A stretch of 64,000 nucleotides of DNA from Luteitalea pratensis (GTDB taxonomy: Bacteria; Acidobacteriota; Vicinamibacteria; Vicinamibacterales; Vicinamibacteraceae), in NCBI RefSeq assembly GCF_001618865.1, contig NZ_CP015136.1, positions 3,011,001 through 3,075,000 of the forward strand, in the 5' to 3' direction. The translations under genes were made by a program, and so were the position numbers. The notes below the pieces were generated by a model that worked only from the letters and a program-made list of their open reading frames with translations, was not told where the DNA came from and did not search any database. Of this stretch, positions 28,566 through 38,316 are shown piece after piece (within the stretch, counting starts at the first letter, position 1; each line of letters starts with the position of its first letter).

Positions 28566-30848
28566 ATGGCGACAACCCTGAAGGATCAGGGCCTCGATCG
28601 GCGGGCGTTCCTGCAGATCTCGGCGGTGGCCGGCGGCGGACTGCTCATCGGCCTCTCTACGCCACACGTCGCCGCGCAGGGGCGCCCGGGTGGCCCCGGC
28701 GCGTCCGCGGAGTCGCTTGCGCCGAACACCTACATCACGGTGCACCCCGACAACACGTTCACCCTCATCGCGAAGAACCCGGAGACCGGGCAGGGCATCA
28801 GGACCGCGCTGCCGCAGGTCATCGCCGACGAGTTCGACGTGGACTGGGCGCAGGTCAAGATCCAGCAGGCCGACCTCGACCCGAAGTACGGCGCGCAGTT
28901 CGAGGGGGGCAGCCGCGCGATTCCCTCGAACTACCAGAACATGCGGCTGGTGGGCGCGGGCGGCCGGCTCGTGATGCTGGCTGCGGCCGCGCAGCAGTGG
29001 GGCGTCCCGACGAGCGAGTTGACGACCAAGGCTGGCGTCGTCACGCACACGGCGAGCAAGCGCACCGCAACCTACGCCTCGCTGTCGGCCCTGGCGGCGA
29101 CCCTGCCCGTGCCGGAGAAGGCCGCCATCGAGGCCGGGCTCAAGCACCCGCGCGATTTCACGATCATCGGCAAGCGAATCCGCGGCGTCGACAACCTGGA
29201 CATCGTGACGGGCCGTCCGGTGTTCAGCATCGACGTGGCGTTCCCCAACATGCTGCACGCGGTGCTGGTAAAGTGCGATGTGTTCGGTGGGAAGGCCATC
29301 AGCGCCAACCTGGACGAGATCAAGAAGCTGCCCGGCATCCGGCATGCCTTCATCGTCGAGCCTGCGACCGGACAGGGCAACAACTCGCTCGCCTCGGGCG
29401 TGGCGATCGTTGCCGACAGCTGGTGGCTGGCCCACGACGCGCGCAGCTCGCTGAAGGTCACCTGGGACGAAGGTGCGGTGGCGACGCAGAGCAGCACCGG
29501 CTACCTGGCGCAGGCGCGTGAACTGGCCGCGCGTGCAGCGACGGCCCCGCTACCCGCGCCGACTCCGGCACCGGCTCCGGGCGAGCGGCCGACCGGACCA
29601 CCCCGCGCCGTGATCGGCGATGTCGACGCGGCTTTCCGCGCTGCGGCGAAGACCATCGAAGCCGAGTACTTCTTCCCGCTGCTCTCGCACGCGCCACTCG
29701 AACCGCAGAACTCCACCGCCCACTTCCACGACGGGAAACTCGAGATCTGGTCGCCGAGCCAGATTCCGTCCAAGCAGCATCCGGCGCTCGGCGCCGGCAT
29801 TCCGCCTGAGAACGTCACGTTCCACCTCGTGCGGGCCGGTGGCGGCTTCGGCCGTCGTCTCGTCAGCGAGTACGACGTCGAGGTGGCACGGATTGCGCGC
29901 ACCGTCACCGAGGAGCGCGCCGCCGCGGGGCAGCCCAGCGTCCCGGTCAAGCTGCTCTGGTCGCGCGAGGACGATCTGGCGCACGATCAGTATCGCCCCA
30001 CGGGTTTCCACTTCTTCAAGGCGGGCCTGGACGCGAGCGGCAAGTTGATCGCCTACCGCGATTTCGTCGCCAGCACGAACTCCGTCGTGCCGGCCAACGA
30101 GTTCCCGCGGGGCTTCGTCGAGAACGTGCTGATCACGTCCGATAACGTGACACCGTTCGGCATTCCCGTCGGTGCATTGCGCGCGCCGCCCACCAACGGC
30201 ATCTCGTTCGTGAAGCAGGGCTTCATCGACGAGGTCGCCGTGGCCGCCGGCAAGGATCCGCTGCAGTACCGGGTCGACCTGCTGAACAACCCGGTCGGCG
30301 CCGGCGCCACGGGCGGATTCAATCCGGTGCGCGCGCGCGGCGTGCTCGAGGCCGTGCGTGCGATGTCGGAGTGGGACCGCCGCGGGTCGCTCCCGAAGGG
30401 CACCGGCAAGGGCGTGGCGTTCCAGTTCGCGCACGCCGGCTACGTGGCGTACGTCGTGGAGGTCTCGGTCGACGCGCAGAAGGCGATCAAGGTCAATCGC
30501 GTGTGGTGTGCCGTCGACATCGGCCGGCAGATCGTCAACCCGAGCCACTCGGAGAATCTTGTCCAGGGTGGCTTCATCGAAGGCATGAGCCATCTGATGT
30601 CGTGGGCGATCACGATCGAGAAGGGACGTGTGGTCCAGAAAAACCTCCACCAGTACCAGCCGGCGCGCATGCCGCACGCCCCGGCCAGCATCGAGATCAA
30701 GTTCCTCGAGACCGACTTCGATCCGACCGGGCTCGGAGAGCCGTCGCTGCCTCCGGCCGTTCCCGCGATCACCAACGCCATCTTCGCGGCGACTGGTGTG
30801 CGCATCCGGTCGTTGCCGCTGGAGGAGCAGGGCTACCGCTGGACGTAA
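28566..30848 (+). CDS. iorB: Isoquinoline 1-oxidoreductase-type beta subunit, molybdopterin-binding
   Basis: The start at 28566 lies 2 bases after the alpha-subunit stop, so the two are translationally linked. About 760 residues. A Tat-type leader (LDRRAFLQISAVAGGGLLIG) indicates export. Molybdenum-hydroxylase motifs include IRGVDNLDIVTGRPVFSIDV, RAGGGFGRRLVSEYDVE, GALRAPPTNGISF, and the final TGLGEPSLPPAVPAITNAIF with the catalytic Glu. A Pro/Ala linker at about residue 330 is typical. It needs the alpha subunit and a molybdenum cofactor. Confidence 0.92.
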   Translation: MATTLKDQGLDRRAFLQISAVAGGGLLIGLSTPHVAAQGRPGGPGASAESLAPNTYITVHPDNTFTLIAKNPETGQGIRTALPQVIADEFDVDWAQVKIQQADLDPKYGAQFEGGSRAIPSNYQNMRLVGAGGRLVMLAAAAQQWGVPTSELTTKAGVVTHTASKRTATYASLSALAATLPVPEKAAIEAGLKHPRDFTIIGKRIRGVDNLDIVTGRPVFSIDVAFPNMLHAVLVKCDVFGGKAISANLDEIKKLPGIRHAFIVEPATGQGNNSLASGVAIVADSWWLAHDARSSLKVTWDEGAVATQSSTGYLAQARELAARAATAPLPAPTPAPAPGERPTGPPRAVIGDVDAAFRAAAKTIEAEYFFPLLSHAPLEPQNSTAHFHDGKLEIWSPSQIPSKQHPALGAGIPPENVTFHLVRAGGGFGRRLVSEYDVEVARIARTVTEERAAAGQPSVPVKLLWSREDDLAHDQYRPTGFHFFKAGLDASGKLIAYRDFVASTNSVVPANEFPRGFVENVLITSDNVTPFGIPVGALRAPPTNGISFVKQGFIDEVAVAAGKDPLQYRVDLLNNPVGAGATGGFNPVRARGVLEAVRAMSEWDRRGSLPKGTGKGVAFQFAHAGYVAYVVEVSVDAQKAIKVNRVWCAVDIGRQIVNPSHSENLVQGGFIEGMSHLMSWAITIEKGRVVQKNLHQYQPARMPHAPASIEIKFLETDFDPTGLGEPSLPPAVPAITNAIFAATGVRIRSLPLEEQGYRWT

Positions 30849-30874
30849 CCCGCGATCGCCCGGGTGCCTTTTGA

Positions 30875-30908
30875 ATCCTGAACCGGTCGCCCAAGGTCGG
30901 TTCAGGAT
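30875..30908 (+). terminator. Hairpin terminator after iorAB
   Basis: A perfect 11-bp stem, ATCCTGAACCG and CGGTTCAGGAT, has a 12-base loop and is followed by a T-rich run (CTCCTGTTTCTCT). It starts 27 bases after the iorB stop codon. Confidence 0.75.
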
Positions 30909-30929
30909 CTCCTGTTTCTCTGCGCTTGC

Positions 30930-31538
30930 ATGCCTCCCACTCGATCGACCGCCATCGCCGCTGGCGTCCTCGCTTGCCTCCTCGGCGGCCGCGCGCCGCT
31001 GCGCTCGCAGGAACGCACGCTCATCGCCCATGATTTCGAAGGACCAACGCACGGATGGCTCGTGTCCGGAGACACGGGTGCCGCCGAGCCTCAGGTCCAC
31101 GCGTCAGACGGTCATCCAGGTGGCTATATCTCGTATGCCGACGAGGCATTGGGCGAGACGTGGTACTTCAGGGCGCCCGACTGCGTGCTGCGTGCGCTGT
31201 CGGCGGCCGAACACGGCACGCTCAGCTACAACCTCAAGCAGTCGGCGGATGTCGTGGGGATCGTCGAGGACGATGTCGTCATCGTCGGGCCGGCGGGCCG
31301 GCTCTCCTTCCGGTTCCCGACGTCGCCCGGCACAACGTGGACGCCCTTTTCGGTGACCCTTGCGGCGGGGAGTGGCTGGCGTTGGAACTGGAACAGGCCG
31401 GCCAGCGAGGAGCAGATCCACAGCGTGCTCGCCAACCCGACGAGCCTCGAGATTCGCGGCGAGTATCACACCGGACCCGACGAGGGCGGCCTCGACACGG
31501 TCGTGCTCACGGCCGGCGGGGTGAGCCCGCGACCATAG
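30930..31538 (+). CDS. Exported laminin-B-type domain protein
   Basis: This 202-residue protein has a signal peptide (AIAAGVLACLLGGRAPL). The rest is one beta-sandwich of the laminin IV/B type: FEGPTHGWLVSG, GGYISYADEALGETWYFRAP, LSYNLKQSADV, SPGTTWTPFSVTL, and GEYHTGPDEGGLDTVVL at the end. In bacteria such domains occur in secreted or surface proteins and may bind glycans. No membrane anchor or sorting signal is visible. It stands after the iorAB terminator. Confidence 0.8.
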   Translation: MPPTRSTAIAAGVLACLLGGRAPLRSQERTLIAHDFEGPTHGWLVSGDTGAAEPQVHASDGHPGGYISYADEALGETWYFRAPDCVLRALSAAEHGTLSYNLKQSADVVGIVEDDVVIVGPAGRLSFRFPTSPGTTWTPFSVTLAAGSGWRWNWNRPASEEQIHSVLANPTSLEIRGEYHTGPDEGGLDTVVLTAGGVSPRP

Positions 31539-31607
31539 TGTCCTGCGCCTCGCATCGTGCAGGTGAACATGACTGTGCAGCACTGAAAGCCATTCCGATC
31601 AGGACAC

Positions 31608-32366
31608 TCAGTGACCCGGGGCCTTCGTGTTCAGCGCTGCGATTTGATTCTCCAGCCGACCGGCAGTGTGGCAGTTCCTGCACGTCAGGTTGGTCGTCGC
31701 CGCGATTGCCGGGTCCGCCTTCCACTGCTTCGCCAGGGGCTCGTAGGGCGTGCCAGCAAGCACGGTCAGCATCCTGTCCAGGTGACGAGCGGCCTCGTCG
31801 GTGCGGCCCAGGCGTTGCGCCGACTGCGTCAGGCCAGACAGGATCTCGCCCTTGTGATGCACGGGCAGCTTCTCGATGTCGGCACCCTGTTGCTGCCAGA
31901 GGCGCGAGTAGTTGTCGTAGGCCAGCGCCCATGCGGCCGCGCGATGGGACTCGGGCAGTCGGTCGGCGAATACGGCCAGCGTGCCGCCGGTAATGGCCGC
32001 GACCCCACCGTTGCCCGACGTCGCCTTGGCGGCCTCGGCAAAGCCCGCCAGGGCGTCGGTGTAGAGGCGAGCGAACGCCTCGGGCTGGCCTGCTTCGTGC
32101 GCGAGCACGGCCCGGTAGACGGTGGCTCCCGATTTCCACGCAAGCAGGTCGCCCCGCTGCCCGGGCCGTTGTGTGAGCAGGATCTCGATGTGTCGTTCGG
32201 CCCGTTCCAGTCGCGGCAGGTTGTCGCTTCGAAAACCCGCGAAGATGTCCTCGCGCACGAGCGTGTGCACCGAGAGCCGCGTGTCCGCGAGCACGTCGCC
32301 GGGCGACTGCGCGGCAGGCGCGGCGATGACGACGAGGGCAACGAGCACGCCGGAGAGCAGTCTCAT
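31608..32366 (-). CDS. Exported monohaem cytochrome-like protein with helical repeats
   Basis: The ATG at 32366 follows AGGAGG; the frame is open much further upstream on arginine-rich nonsense. About 252 residues: signal peptide ([14 protein letters not shown]), a TPR-like helical body ([31 protein letters not shown]) and one C-terminal haem site, CRNCH, in [14 protein letters not shown] periplasmic electron-transfer or scaffold role is likely. It is divergent from the epoxide hydrolase gene. Confidence 0.82.
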   Translation of the reverse strand: MRLLSGVLVALVVIAAPAAQSPGDVLADTRLSVHTLVREDIFAGFRSDNLPRLERAERHIEILLTQRPGQRGDLLAWKSGATVYRAVLAHEAGQPEAFARLYTDALAGFAEAAKATSGNGGVAAITGGTLAVFADRLPESHRAAAWALAYDNYSRLWQQQGADIEKLPVHHKGEILSGLTQSAQRLGRTDEAARHLDRMLTVLAGTPYEPLAKQWKADPAIAATTNLTCRNCHTAGRLENQIAALNTKAPGH

Positions 32367-32423
32367 GACAACCTCCTGTTGATGGGGCGAGGAAGATATC
32401 ATACGACTGCCGAGGTTACACTC

Positions 32424-33368
32424 ATGACGACACGTGTGGCCAGCCTGGTGCTGGCCCTCTTCCTGCTGTCCGCGCCCACCCTGCTCGCCCAGCCACCGGA
32501 TGTCTTCGAGCGGGTCGAGCACGGCTACGCGGTGTCCGAGAGCGGCGTGAAGATCCACTACGCAACGCTCGGCAGCGGCCCGCTGGTCGTGATGATTCAC
32601 GGCTTCCCGGACTTCTGGTATTCGTGGCGTCACCAGATGGCGGCACTGTCGGAGTCGTTTCAGGTCGTGGCCATCGATCAGCGTGGCTACAACCTGAGCG
32701 ACAAGCCGAAGGGTGTCGAGCAGTACGACATGCGGCTGCTCGTCGCCGATGTCGCTGCGGTCATCCGCCACCTCGGTCGCGACAAGGCCACCATCGTCGG
32801 TCACGACTGGGGTGGCATGGTCGCCTGGCAGTTCGCCATGCAGGTGCCGGCGATGACCGAGCGGCTCATCGTGCTGAACCTGCCGCATCCGCGTGGCCTC
32901 GTCCGTGAATTGCAGACGAACCCGGAGCAGATCAAGAACAGCGCGTACGCGCGCGCGTTCCAGGACGGGTCGCCGACCGACGCGGCCGTCTTCTTCGGGC
33001 AGGCGATGACCCCACAGACGTTGTCTGGGTGGGTCCGCGACCCCGAAGCGCGCAAGCGGTATATCGACGCCTTCGGACGCTCGGACTTCACGGCCATGCT
33101 GAACTACTACAAGGCCAACTACCCGAAGGCGTCGGGATCGGATCTTGCCCCCTTGCCGGACCTCCCGAAGGTCAAGGCCCCGGTGCTGATGTTCCACGGC
33201 CTGGACGACCGTGCGCTTCATGCCAACGGGCTGTCCGGCACGTGGGATTGGCTCGAGCAGGACCTGACGCTCGTCACCGTCCCGGGCGCAGGCCACTTCG
33301 TGCAGCAGGATGCGGCCGACCTGGTCACGTCGACCATGAAGTGGTGGCTGACCATGCGGAGGCGATGA
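32424..33368 (+). CDS. Epoxide hydrolase-like alpha/beta hydrolase, exported
   Basis: I chose the ATG at 32424, which opens a signal peptide ([17 protein letters not shown]); the frame is open far upstream. About 314 residues. The oxyanion motif [10 protein letters not shown] (59-68) and nucleophile motif GHDWGG with Asp128 are those of epoxide hydrolases and dehalogenases rather than serine esterases. The acid lies in FHGLDDRAL and the base is His in PGAGHFVQQ. The export signal is unusual for this family, which is usually cytoplasmic. Confidence 0.88.
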   Translation: MTTRVASLVLALFLLSAPTLLAQPPDVFERVEHGYAVSESGVKIHYATLGSGPLVVMIHGFPDFWYSWRHQMAALSESFQVVAIDQRGYNLSDKPKGVEQYDMRLLVADVAAVIRHLGRDKATIVGHDWGGMVAWQFAMQVPAMTERLIVLNLPHPRGLVRELQTNPEQIKNSAYARAFQDGSPTDAAVFFGQAMTPQTLSGWVRDPEARKRYIDAFGRSDFTAMLNYYKANYPKASGSDLAPLPDLPKVKAPVLMFHGLDDRALHANGLSGTWDWLEQDLTLVTVPGAGHFVQQDAADLVTSTMKWWLTMRRR

Positions 33369-33687
33369 GCGGTCGCTTGATGCGTCTGTGTTTTCTATTT
33401 GTAACGCAGCGCTTCCGAATGGTCCACGATCAGCGCAGAAACCCCTCCCCGGGATCGCGCTGTGCATCAGCTTGTGGAATTCGCATCCACGGACCCTACG
33501 AACCGGCCGGTCCGCTCAAGACGGGCTCCTTCGCCGCGGCGACGCCGAGCGAGGCGGAGCACCGACGCCGGACAAAGATGGAAGCGGGCTCTTGGTGACG
33601 CCGCAGATATGCGGCCACACTGCTCGGCACCGGCAAGGCGCTGATCGCGCTCGATGAGAAGGGCAGTCGGATAGATCGGAGCGAGAG
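33369..33687. other. Intergenic stretch without a recognisable gene
   Basis: About 320 bases precede msrA. Several short frames overlap on both strands and none shows a family motif. GAGCGAGAG just before 33688 may serve as the msrA ribosome-binding site. Confidence 0.4.
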
Positions 33688-34407
33688 ATGTTCACGATGC
33701 GTCACTTCATTCGCTGGATGCCTGTGCTCCTGCTGGCACTGGCAGGCTTGGTCATGTTGGCGGGATCGCCTACCGCGCTCGGTCTGGCAGCCGAGAAGGC
33801 CATCGTGATTCCTCCCCCGGCCGCCGACGAAGCCGCGGGCCAGAAGTCATCCGACGTCGCCGTGTTGGCCGGCGGGTGCTTCTGGGGGGTGCAAGGCGTC
33901 TATCAGCACCTCAAAGGGGTAACCGCCGCGGTGTCGGGCTACGCGGGCGGCCAGAAGAACACCGCGGAGTATGAGACCGTCAGCCGCGGTGGCAGCGGCC
34001 ATGCAGAGGCCGTCCAGATTACGTTCGATCCCCGACAGGTGAGCTACGGACGGCTGCTGCAGGTCTTCTTCTCGGTCGCACACGATCCGACCCAGCTGAA
34101 TCGCCAGGGACCTGACGTCGGCACGCAGTACCGGTCCGCAATCTTCCCCGCCAATCCAGCACAGGACAGGATCGCTCGGGCGTACATCGGGCAGTTGAAT
34201 CAGGCCCGTGTGTTCAAGGCGCCGATCGTCACGACAATCGAGCCGGACCGCCTGTTCTTCCAAGCCGAGAGCTACCATCAGGATTTTCTGATGAAGAATC
34301 CGCGGCACCCGTACATCGTCATCAACGACCTCCCGAAGCTCGACGAGCTCAAGAAGGTGTTCCCGGATCTGTATCGATCGGCGCCCGTGCTCGTGAGCTC
34401 GCGTTAG
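33688..34407 (+). CDS. msrA: Peptide methionine-S-sulfoxide reductase, exported
   Basis: This 239-residue protein has a signal peptide or anchor (WMPVLLLALAGLVMLAG). The catalytic motif GGCFWGVQ has its nucleophile at Cys64. Other MsrA landmarks are SGYAGGQKNTAEYETVSRGG, HAEAVQITFDP, DPTQLNRQGPDVGTQYRSAI and ESYHQDF. It reduces the S form of methionine sulfoxide, here probably in the periplasm. No MsrB lies beside it. The C-terminal tail (PYIVINDLPKL) is also typical. Confidence 0.95.
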   Translation: MFTMRHFIRWMPVLLLALAGLVMLAGSPTALGLAAEKAIVIPPPAADEAAGQKSSDVAVLAGGCFWGVQGVYQHLKGVTAAVSGYAGGQKNTAEYETVSRGGSGHAEAVQITFDPRQVSYGRLLQVFFSVAHDPTQLNRQGPDVGTQYRSAIFPANPAQDRIARAYIGQLNQARVFKAPIVTTIEPDRLFFQAESYHQDFLMKNPRHPYIVINDLPKLDELKKVFPDLYRSAPVLVSSR

Positions 34408-34708
34408 CAGTCCATGGCCACTCCTGCACGCGCTGCGGAGGCTGAGGTGACAGTATGACGACGCCGGAGCAGGAACGGGAGGGGACCGCCTCTCGGAGGA
34501 TACACACCACGCGCCCGGCGATCGGGGAGGACTGGCTCTCGTGCTCCACGGGATCGGGTTGATCGCCCTGGTGCCGGTCGGCGTGCGGCTCGGCGTGCCG
34601 GACATACGGCACCAGGCGCTCGCCCATGGCCACGACACCGAGAGCCGACACGAAGCGCGCGACGCGCTCCTCGCCCGCGCCGCCTTTTCTGATTACCCGA
34701 CAACTGCC
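34408..34708. other. Region before the amidohydrolase, coding status unclear
   Basis: The frame of the following gene is open across this stretch (ALVLHGIGLIALVPVGVRLG and AFSDYPTTALL), but it does not resemble an amidohydrolase and has no convincing start. It may be read-through or the remnant of another gene. Confidence 0.3.
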
Positions 34709-36069
34709 TTGCTCACGGGAATCGCGGCTCGGTTGGCGCGACTATTGATCTTCGTGCCCCTGGGGTTGGCGTGCGCCAGCGTGGGTGCAGCTCAATCGAA
34801 GGTGATCGCCGTCACGAATGTGACTCTCATCGATGCCACGGGCGCCAGGCCTCGAGTTGTGTCCGTCATCGTACAAGGCGATCGCATCACGGCAATCACT
34901 CCAGGCGGCCGAGAACGGATCCCTACTGGCGCAACGATCGTCGATGGTCGCGGCAAGCATCTGATCCCCGGCCTGTGGATATGCACGTCCACATCGGTGG
35001 GCACGACGAAGGCACGAAGATCCTGCCTCGGCTGGTCGCATACGGCATCACTGGCGTACGGGATATGGCGTCGCCCGTCGACGAGATCCTTCGTCTTCGG
35101 CGCGAGACCACCGACGGCACCTTGGTTGGCCCCCAGATCGTCGCAGCCGGGCCAATCTTGCAGCGCCCATTGCCGTTCAGAACGCCGCCGCTCGTTCGAA
35201 CGGTGACCGATGCGGACGCTAAGCAAGTTGTAGATGACTTGCAGGCGAAAGGCGTCGATTTCATCAAGGTCGGGGACACGCTCACCCGCGATGCCTATTT
35301 CGCGGTCGCGAGTGAAGCGAAGCACCTCGCTTTGCCGTTTGCCGGCCATCTCCCGGTGTCGGTGACGGCTCTCGAAGCCACACAGGCTGGGCAGCGAAGC
35401 ATCGAGCACTTTGGAAGTGCTGGCTTCCGCAACGTGCTGATCGCCTGTTCCTCGGCCGAAGCGGGGTTGACGTCTGAGGTTCGGGACGCGCTCTCAAGGG
35501 CTCTGGCCGGCGGGCCCTCTCCGGACGAGACATTGTACCGGTCAGATTTTCTGACGAGACTTGTGCAGACCTACGACCGGCGCAAGGCAGCCGCGTTGTT
35601 CAGCGCGTTCAAGAAGAACGGCACGTGGCAGGTCCCAACGTTTGGCGCGCTCCGCAGCGTCTGGGATGCGCGCCGGGCTCAACTCAACCCCGACGCTGCC
35701 GCGGCCACGGACATCGCCGCGAAGAAGACGGTCGAGATGTTCGCCGATATGCGAAAGGCTGGAGTCAAGGTGTTGGCCGGAAGCGATCTGCCCGCCTCAA
35801 CCGGAGCACCACCTGCCCTCCACGACGAGCTGGTGGCGTTGGTGCACGCCGGCATGACGCCTCCGGAAGCGCTGCAGGCGGCAACCCGGAACGCCGCTGA
35901 ATTCACCGGGCGCCTTCCTGACGAGGGCACGGTTGAAGTGGGCAAGAAGGCCAACCTGGTCCTGCTCGAGGCGGACCCGTTGGCAAACATCGCCAACACG
36001 CGCCGCGTGGCGGCCGTCGTTCTGGGCGGACGGCTCATTTCGGGAGAGGAATTGCAGAAGCTCCGTTGA
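34709..36069 (+). CDS. Exported imidazolonepropionase-like amidohydrolase, frameshifted
   Basis: A TTG at 34709 would open a signal peptide (LARLLIFVPLGLACASVGAA). VIAVTNVTLIDATGARP and GKHLIPGLW follow in this frame. The next residues, DMHVHIGGHDEG with the metal-binding HxH, are one base out of phase, at about 34975; TGTGGATATG probably lost one G from TGTGGGATATG. From there the second frame is sound to 36069: SIEHFGSAG, VLAGSDLPASTG (catalytic Asp), GKKANLVLLEADPLANI. It is a paralogue of the intact gene at 51593-53032. A sequencing error would restore one gene; otherwise it is inactive. Confidence 0.8.
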
Positions 36070-36491
36070 ACTCCAGCAACGCAGCCGCGCCCTGCTGTAC
36101 GGCGGCGAGTTGTCCGCTGCTCGAGATCACGCTGATGTCACCAATCAGTTGCGAATTCCGGTCCCTGACACCAGCCACGAAGAACGTGAATACGATGATC
36201 TGAGGGTCCCATGCCGCCGGCGTTCGGAGCGGCGCGCTAGTAAGGAGTACGCGTTCGAGCGAGTTTCTACAGTATGCGTCGTTCTCGTGCGCTGGATTGT
36301 GATGAAGGACGAGGCGGTGCTCGTCTGCTCTGGCTGTCGACCGGTTCACCTCTCGTGCGCCTCGGCCACTCGCGATCGCTTCGGCTCGCTGGCTTCGGGC
36401 GGTGGGCCTCGTCCAGAGGTCGAGAAGCGCGTTGGCTTCGCCTGCGCCCTCACCGGCACCGAGGAGGTGGGGCGGTCCGTCCGTGCCCGAG
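36070..36491. other. Intergenic stretch without a recognisable gene
   Basis: About 420 bases. On the minus strand near 36070-36210 a protein-like run (IIVFTFFVAGVRDRNSQLIG) is readable but overlaps the end of the amidohydrolase and matches nothing I know. No other signal was seen. Confidence 0.35.
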
Positions 36492-37415
36492 CTAGCGTCG
36501 CTGCAGGAACGCCAGGACAGTCTGATTGTAGAAGGTGGGATTGTCGCTGTGCATCCCATGTCCTGCCTCCGGCACCATCACGTGCGACTCACCTTCGAGG
36601 CAGCCTTCGAGTTCCGCCGTGATGAGGAGGAACATCGCCGGACTTCGCTCTCCCGTCACCAGGAGCGTCGGGAGCTTCAACTTCCCCAGATCCCCACAGT
36701 CGAAGGGAGGCATGAGGGCGGACATCTCGGTCAGGTGCAATCGGAGCGCTGGCGCCTGCTTTTCCACCAACTCCTTTCGTACGGATGGTGGGAAGTTGTC
36801 GAAGGAGCCAGGTCCGGCGAATAGTCGCAGACCTTCCTCGCGATTCCCGCTCTCCAACGCTTTCCGCGCTGGCTCGATGACCTGTCTGAGCGCCGACTGC
36901 CTCGTGGCTTCTCCCACGGCCGTGCGAGAGAGGAGAGAGAGGACGGGCGGCTCGCCGAGAACGAGGCTGCGGACGAGTTCGGGATGTTCCACTGCCAGCG
37001 CGAGCGCGACGGACGCGCCGTGGGAGTGCGCAACGAGATGTGCTGGAGTGGCCTTCAGTTCCTTTACCAGCGCTCCAAGGTCGGCCGCTTGAGCGCTCAG
37101 CGCATCGACATCGTGAGCCTGAGGTGGAGCGTTGGGCGGGTGATATCGCCGGCTGTAGGAGATGACCCGGAAGCGAGTTGCGAAGGTTTGCGCCTGTGTT
37201 CGGAACACGTTCAGATCCCCGAGGGTGCCGTGAACGAACACGATCGGCTCACCCTCGCCGCACTCGAAGTAGTGGAGCGTGGTCTGATTGACCTCGATAG
37301 GGCGGATATCGGAGCCACACGCTTGACCTCGTGCGGCCGTGAGGGAAGGGCCGAGCGCGACGAGCGTCGTCAGGATCAGCGTGAGACGGGAGGGTGCGAG
37401 TGTCGTCGGAAACAT
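36492..37415 (-). CDS. Exported alpha/beta hydrolase
   Basis: This 307-residue protein has a signal peptide (LTLILTTLVALGPSLTAARG). Motifs: oxyanion VHGTLGDLNVF, nucleophile elbow VAHSHGASVAL with the catalytic Ser, acid region LVTGERSPAMF, and base His in PEAGHGMHSDNP. It is a serine hydrolase of the general alpha/beta family. The substrate is unknown. It is followed downstream (lower coordinates) by a non-coding stretch. Confidence 0.87.
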   Translation of the reverse strand: MFPTTLAPSRLTLILTTLVALGPSLTAARGQACGSDIRPIEVNQTTLHYFECGEGEPIVFVHGTLGDLNVFRTQAQTFATRFRVISYSRRYHPPNAPPQAHDVDALSAQAADLGALVKELKATPAHLVAHSHGASVALALAVEHPELVRSLVLGEPPVLSLLSRTAVGEATRQSALRQVIEPARKALESGNREEGLRLFAGPGSFDNFPPSVRKELVEKQAPALRLHLTEMSALMPPFDCGDLGKLKLPTLLVTGERSPAMFLLITAELEGCLEGESHVMVPEAGHGMHSDNPTFYNQTVLAFLQRR

Positions 37416-37460
37416 TCAGGCCTCCAGGATGATTGCGCGGCCAATCGGGCCGCAATGGCG

Positions 37461-37895
37461 CTACCGTGATGCCGCCATTCTCTGCGCGATCCTTCGTAAC
37501 CCTGACTCCAGGTTCGGCTCGAATAGCGACTTGATTTCGTCGACGTAGGCGGCGGCATTCTCACCGAGCAATTCGATCCGTTGTGTGAGTCGTGCCGTGC
37601 GCTCCGACAGCGGATCGAACCGCCAGTGGGCAAGGAGCACCGCTCGTTCCAAGAAGGAGCCGCCTTCAATCGTGTAGCCACGGCCAGGTTCTACGTCACG
37701 AATGGTCCAGGAGGCCAGTGGCCGTCCCGGCATCTGGGTCGTGCCTCGCGTGCCCTCAACGAATTGGCCCTCCAAAGCAAACTCCGCGGGTGGGTCGTTC
37801 CAGTTGCTGATGTCTGTCATGAACGCCCAAGCGACCGACGCTGGCACTTCAGCTTCGACGGAACGGTGACATTCCCATGCTGGTGCGATGCTCAT
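37461..37895 (-). CDS. SRPBCC-family (polyketide cyclase/START-like) protein
   Basis: The start at 37895 (MSIAPAWECHRSVEAEVPAS) follows GAGGTGAG. About 144 residues with the typical opening of the family (VPASVAWAFMTDISNWNDPP), a middle TWTIRDVEPGRGYTIEG-like segment, and a C-terminal helix (YVDEIKSLFEPNLESGLRRI). The fold is a ligand-binding helix-grip. Neither ligand nor activity can be inferred. Confidence 0.8.
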   Translation of the reverse strand: MSIAPAWECHRSVEAEVPASVAWAFMTDISNWNDPPAEFALEGQFVEGTRGTTQMPGRPLASWTIRDVEPGRGYTIEGGSFLERAVLLAHWRFDPLSERTARLTQRIELLGENAAAYVDEIKSLFEPNLESGLRRIAQRMAASR

Positions 37896-38048
37896 GCTCA
37901 CCTCACAGCTTGCTGAGAGAACCCGAAGATGCGACCGAAAGGTCCGCGCCGTCAAACCTTACTTGTGGGCGGTTCGTGCGGTAGAATAGATGTGCAAGCC
38001 GAACTTCTGCCGCCTGGCCCGTGTGTCCACCCCGAGGGTGCGATCACT

Positions 38049-38107
38049 CGGTGACAAGCCGTGGGTTGGGGGAGTGCGATCTCCAGATCGCGTCATGCAC
38101 CAACGCC
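38049..38107 (-). repeat. Dispersed intergenic repeat, copy 2
   Basis: CGGTGAC (38049), GGGTTGGG, a hairpin GCGATC-TCCA-GATCGC (38076-38091) and GCACCAACGCC (38097-38107) occur in the same order and spacing as at 5286-5345. The hairpin sequence differs but its position is kept. It lies 80 bases beyond the stop of a hydrolase fragment. Confidence 0.65.
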
Positions 38108-38187
38108 CCGGGCCGCCGGTGCCGTTGGTCACCTCTAAGGCCTGCCAGCGCCTGTCACAGCCATGCGAAATGGCGACTGGCGTCGCG

Positions 38188-38305
38188 TCATCGAGCCAGG
38201 AACGCCTTCACGGATTCGAGATACAAGGCTGGATTCCTCGCCTGAAGGTTGTGGTTGGCATCGGGGAAGGGGCGCCACTCCTCGACTTGGCACCCCTTCT
38301 CCGCG
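38188..38305 (-). pseudogene. Alpha/beta hydrolase, C-terminal fragment
   Basis: About 35 residues are readable: VEEWRPFPDANHNLQARNPA, then LYLESVKAFLAR and a stop at 38188. They resemble the last helix and the His loop (GHNL-type) of an alpha/beta hydrolase. Nothing else of the gene is present. Confidence 0.4.
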
Positions 38306-38316
38306 CGGGCTGCCCG

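Noticed and set aside
29550-31100. 516-residue minus-strand frame
   Set aside because: Antisense of iorB and the laminin-B-like gene; composition is that of a shadow frame.
34403-34703. 99-residue minus-strand frame between msrA and the amidohydrolase
   Set aside because: Arg- and Pro-rich, no start signal, no family motif.
35838-35852. Another match to the repeat core (GGCGTTGGTGCACG)
   Set aside because: It lies inside the amidohydrolase coding frame (ALVHAGMT), without the flanking hairpin, so it is coincidental.
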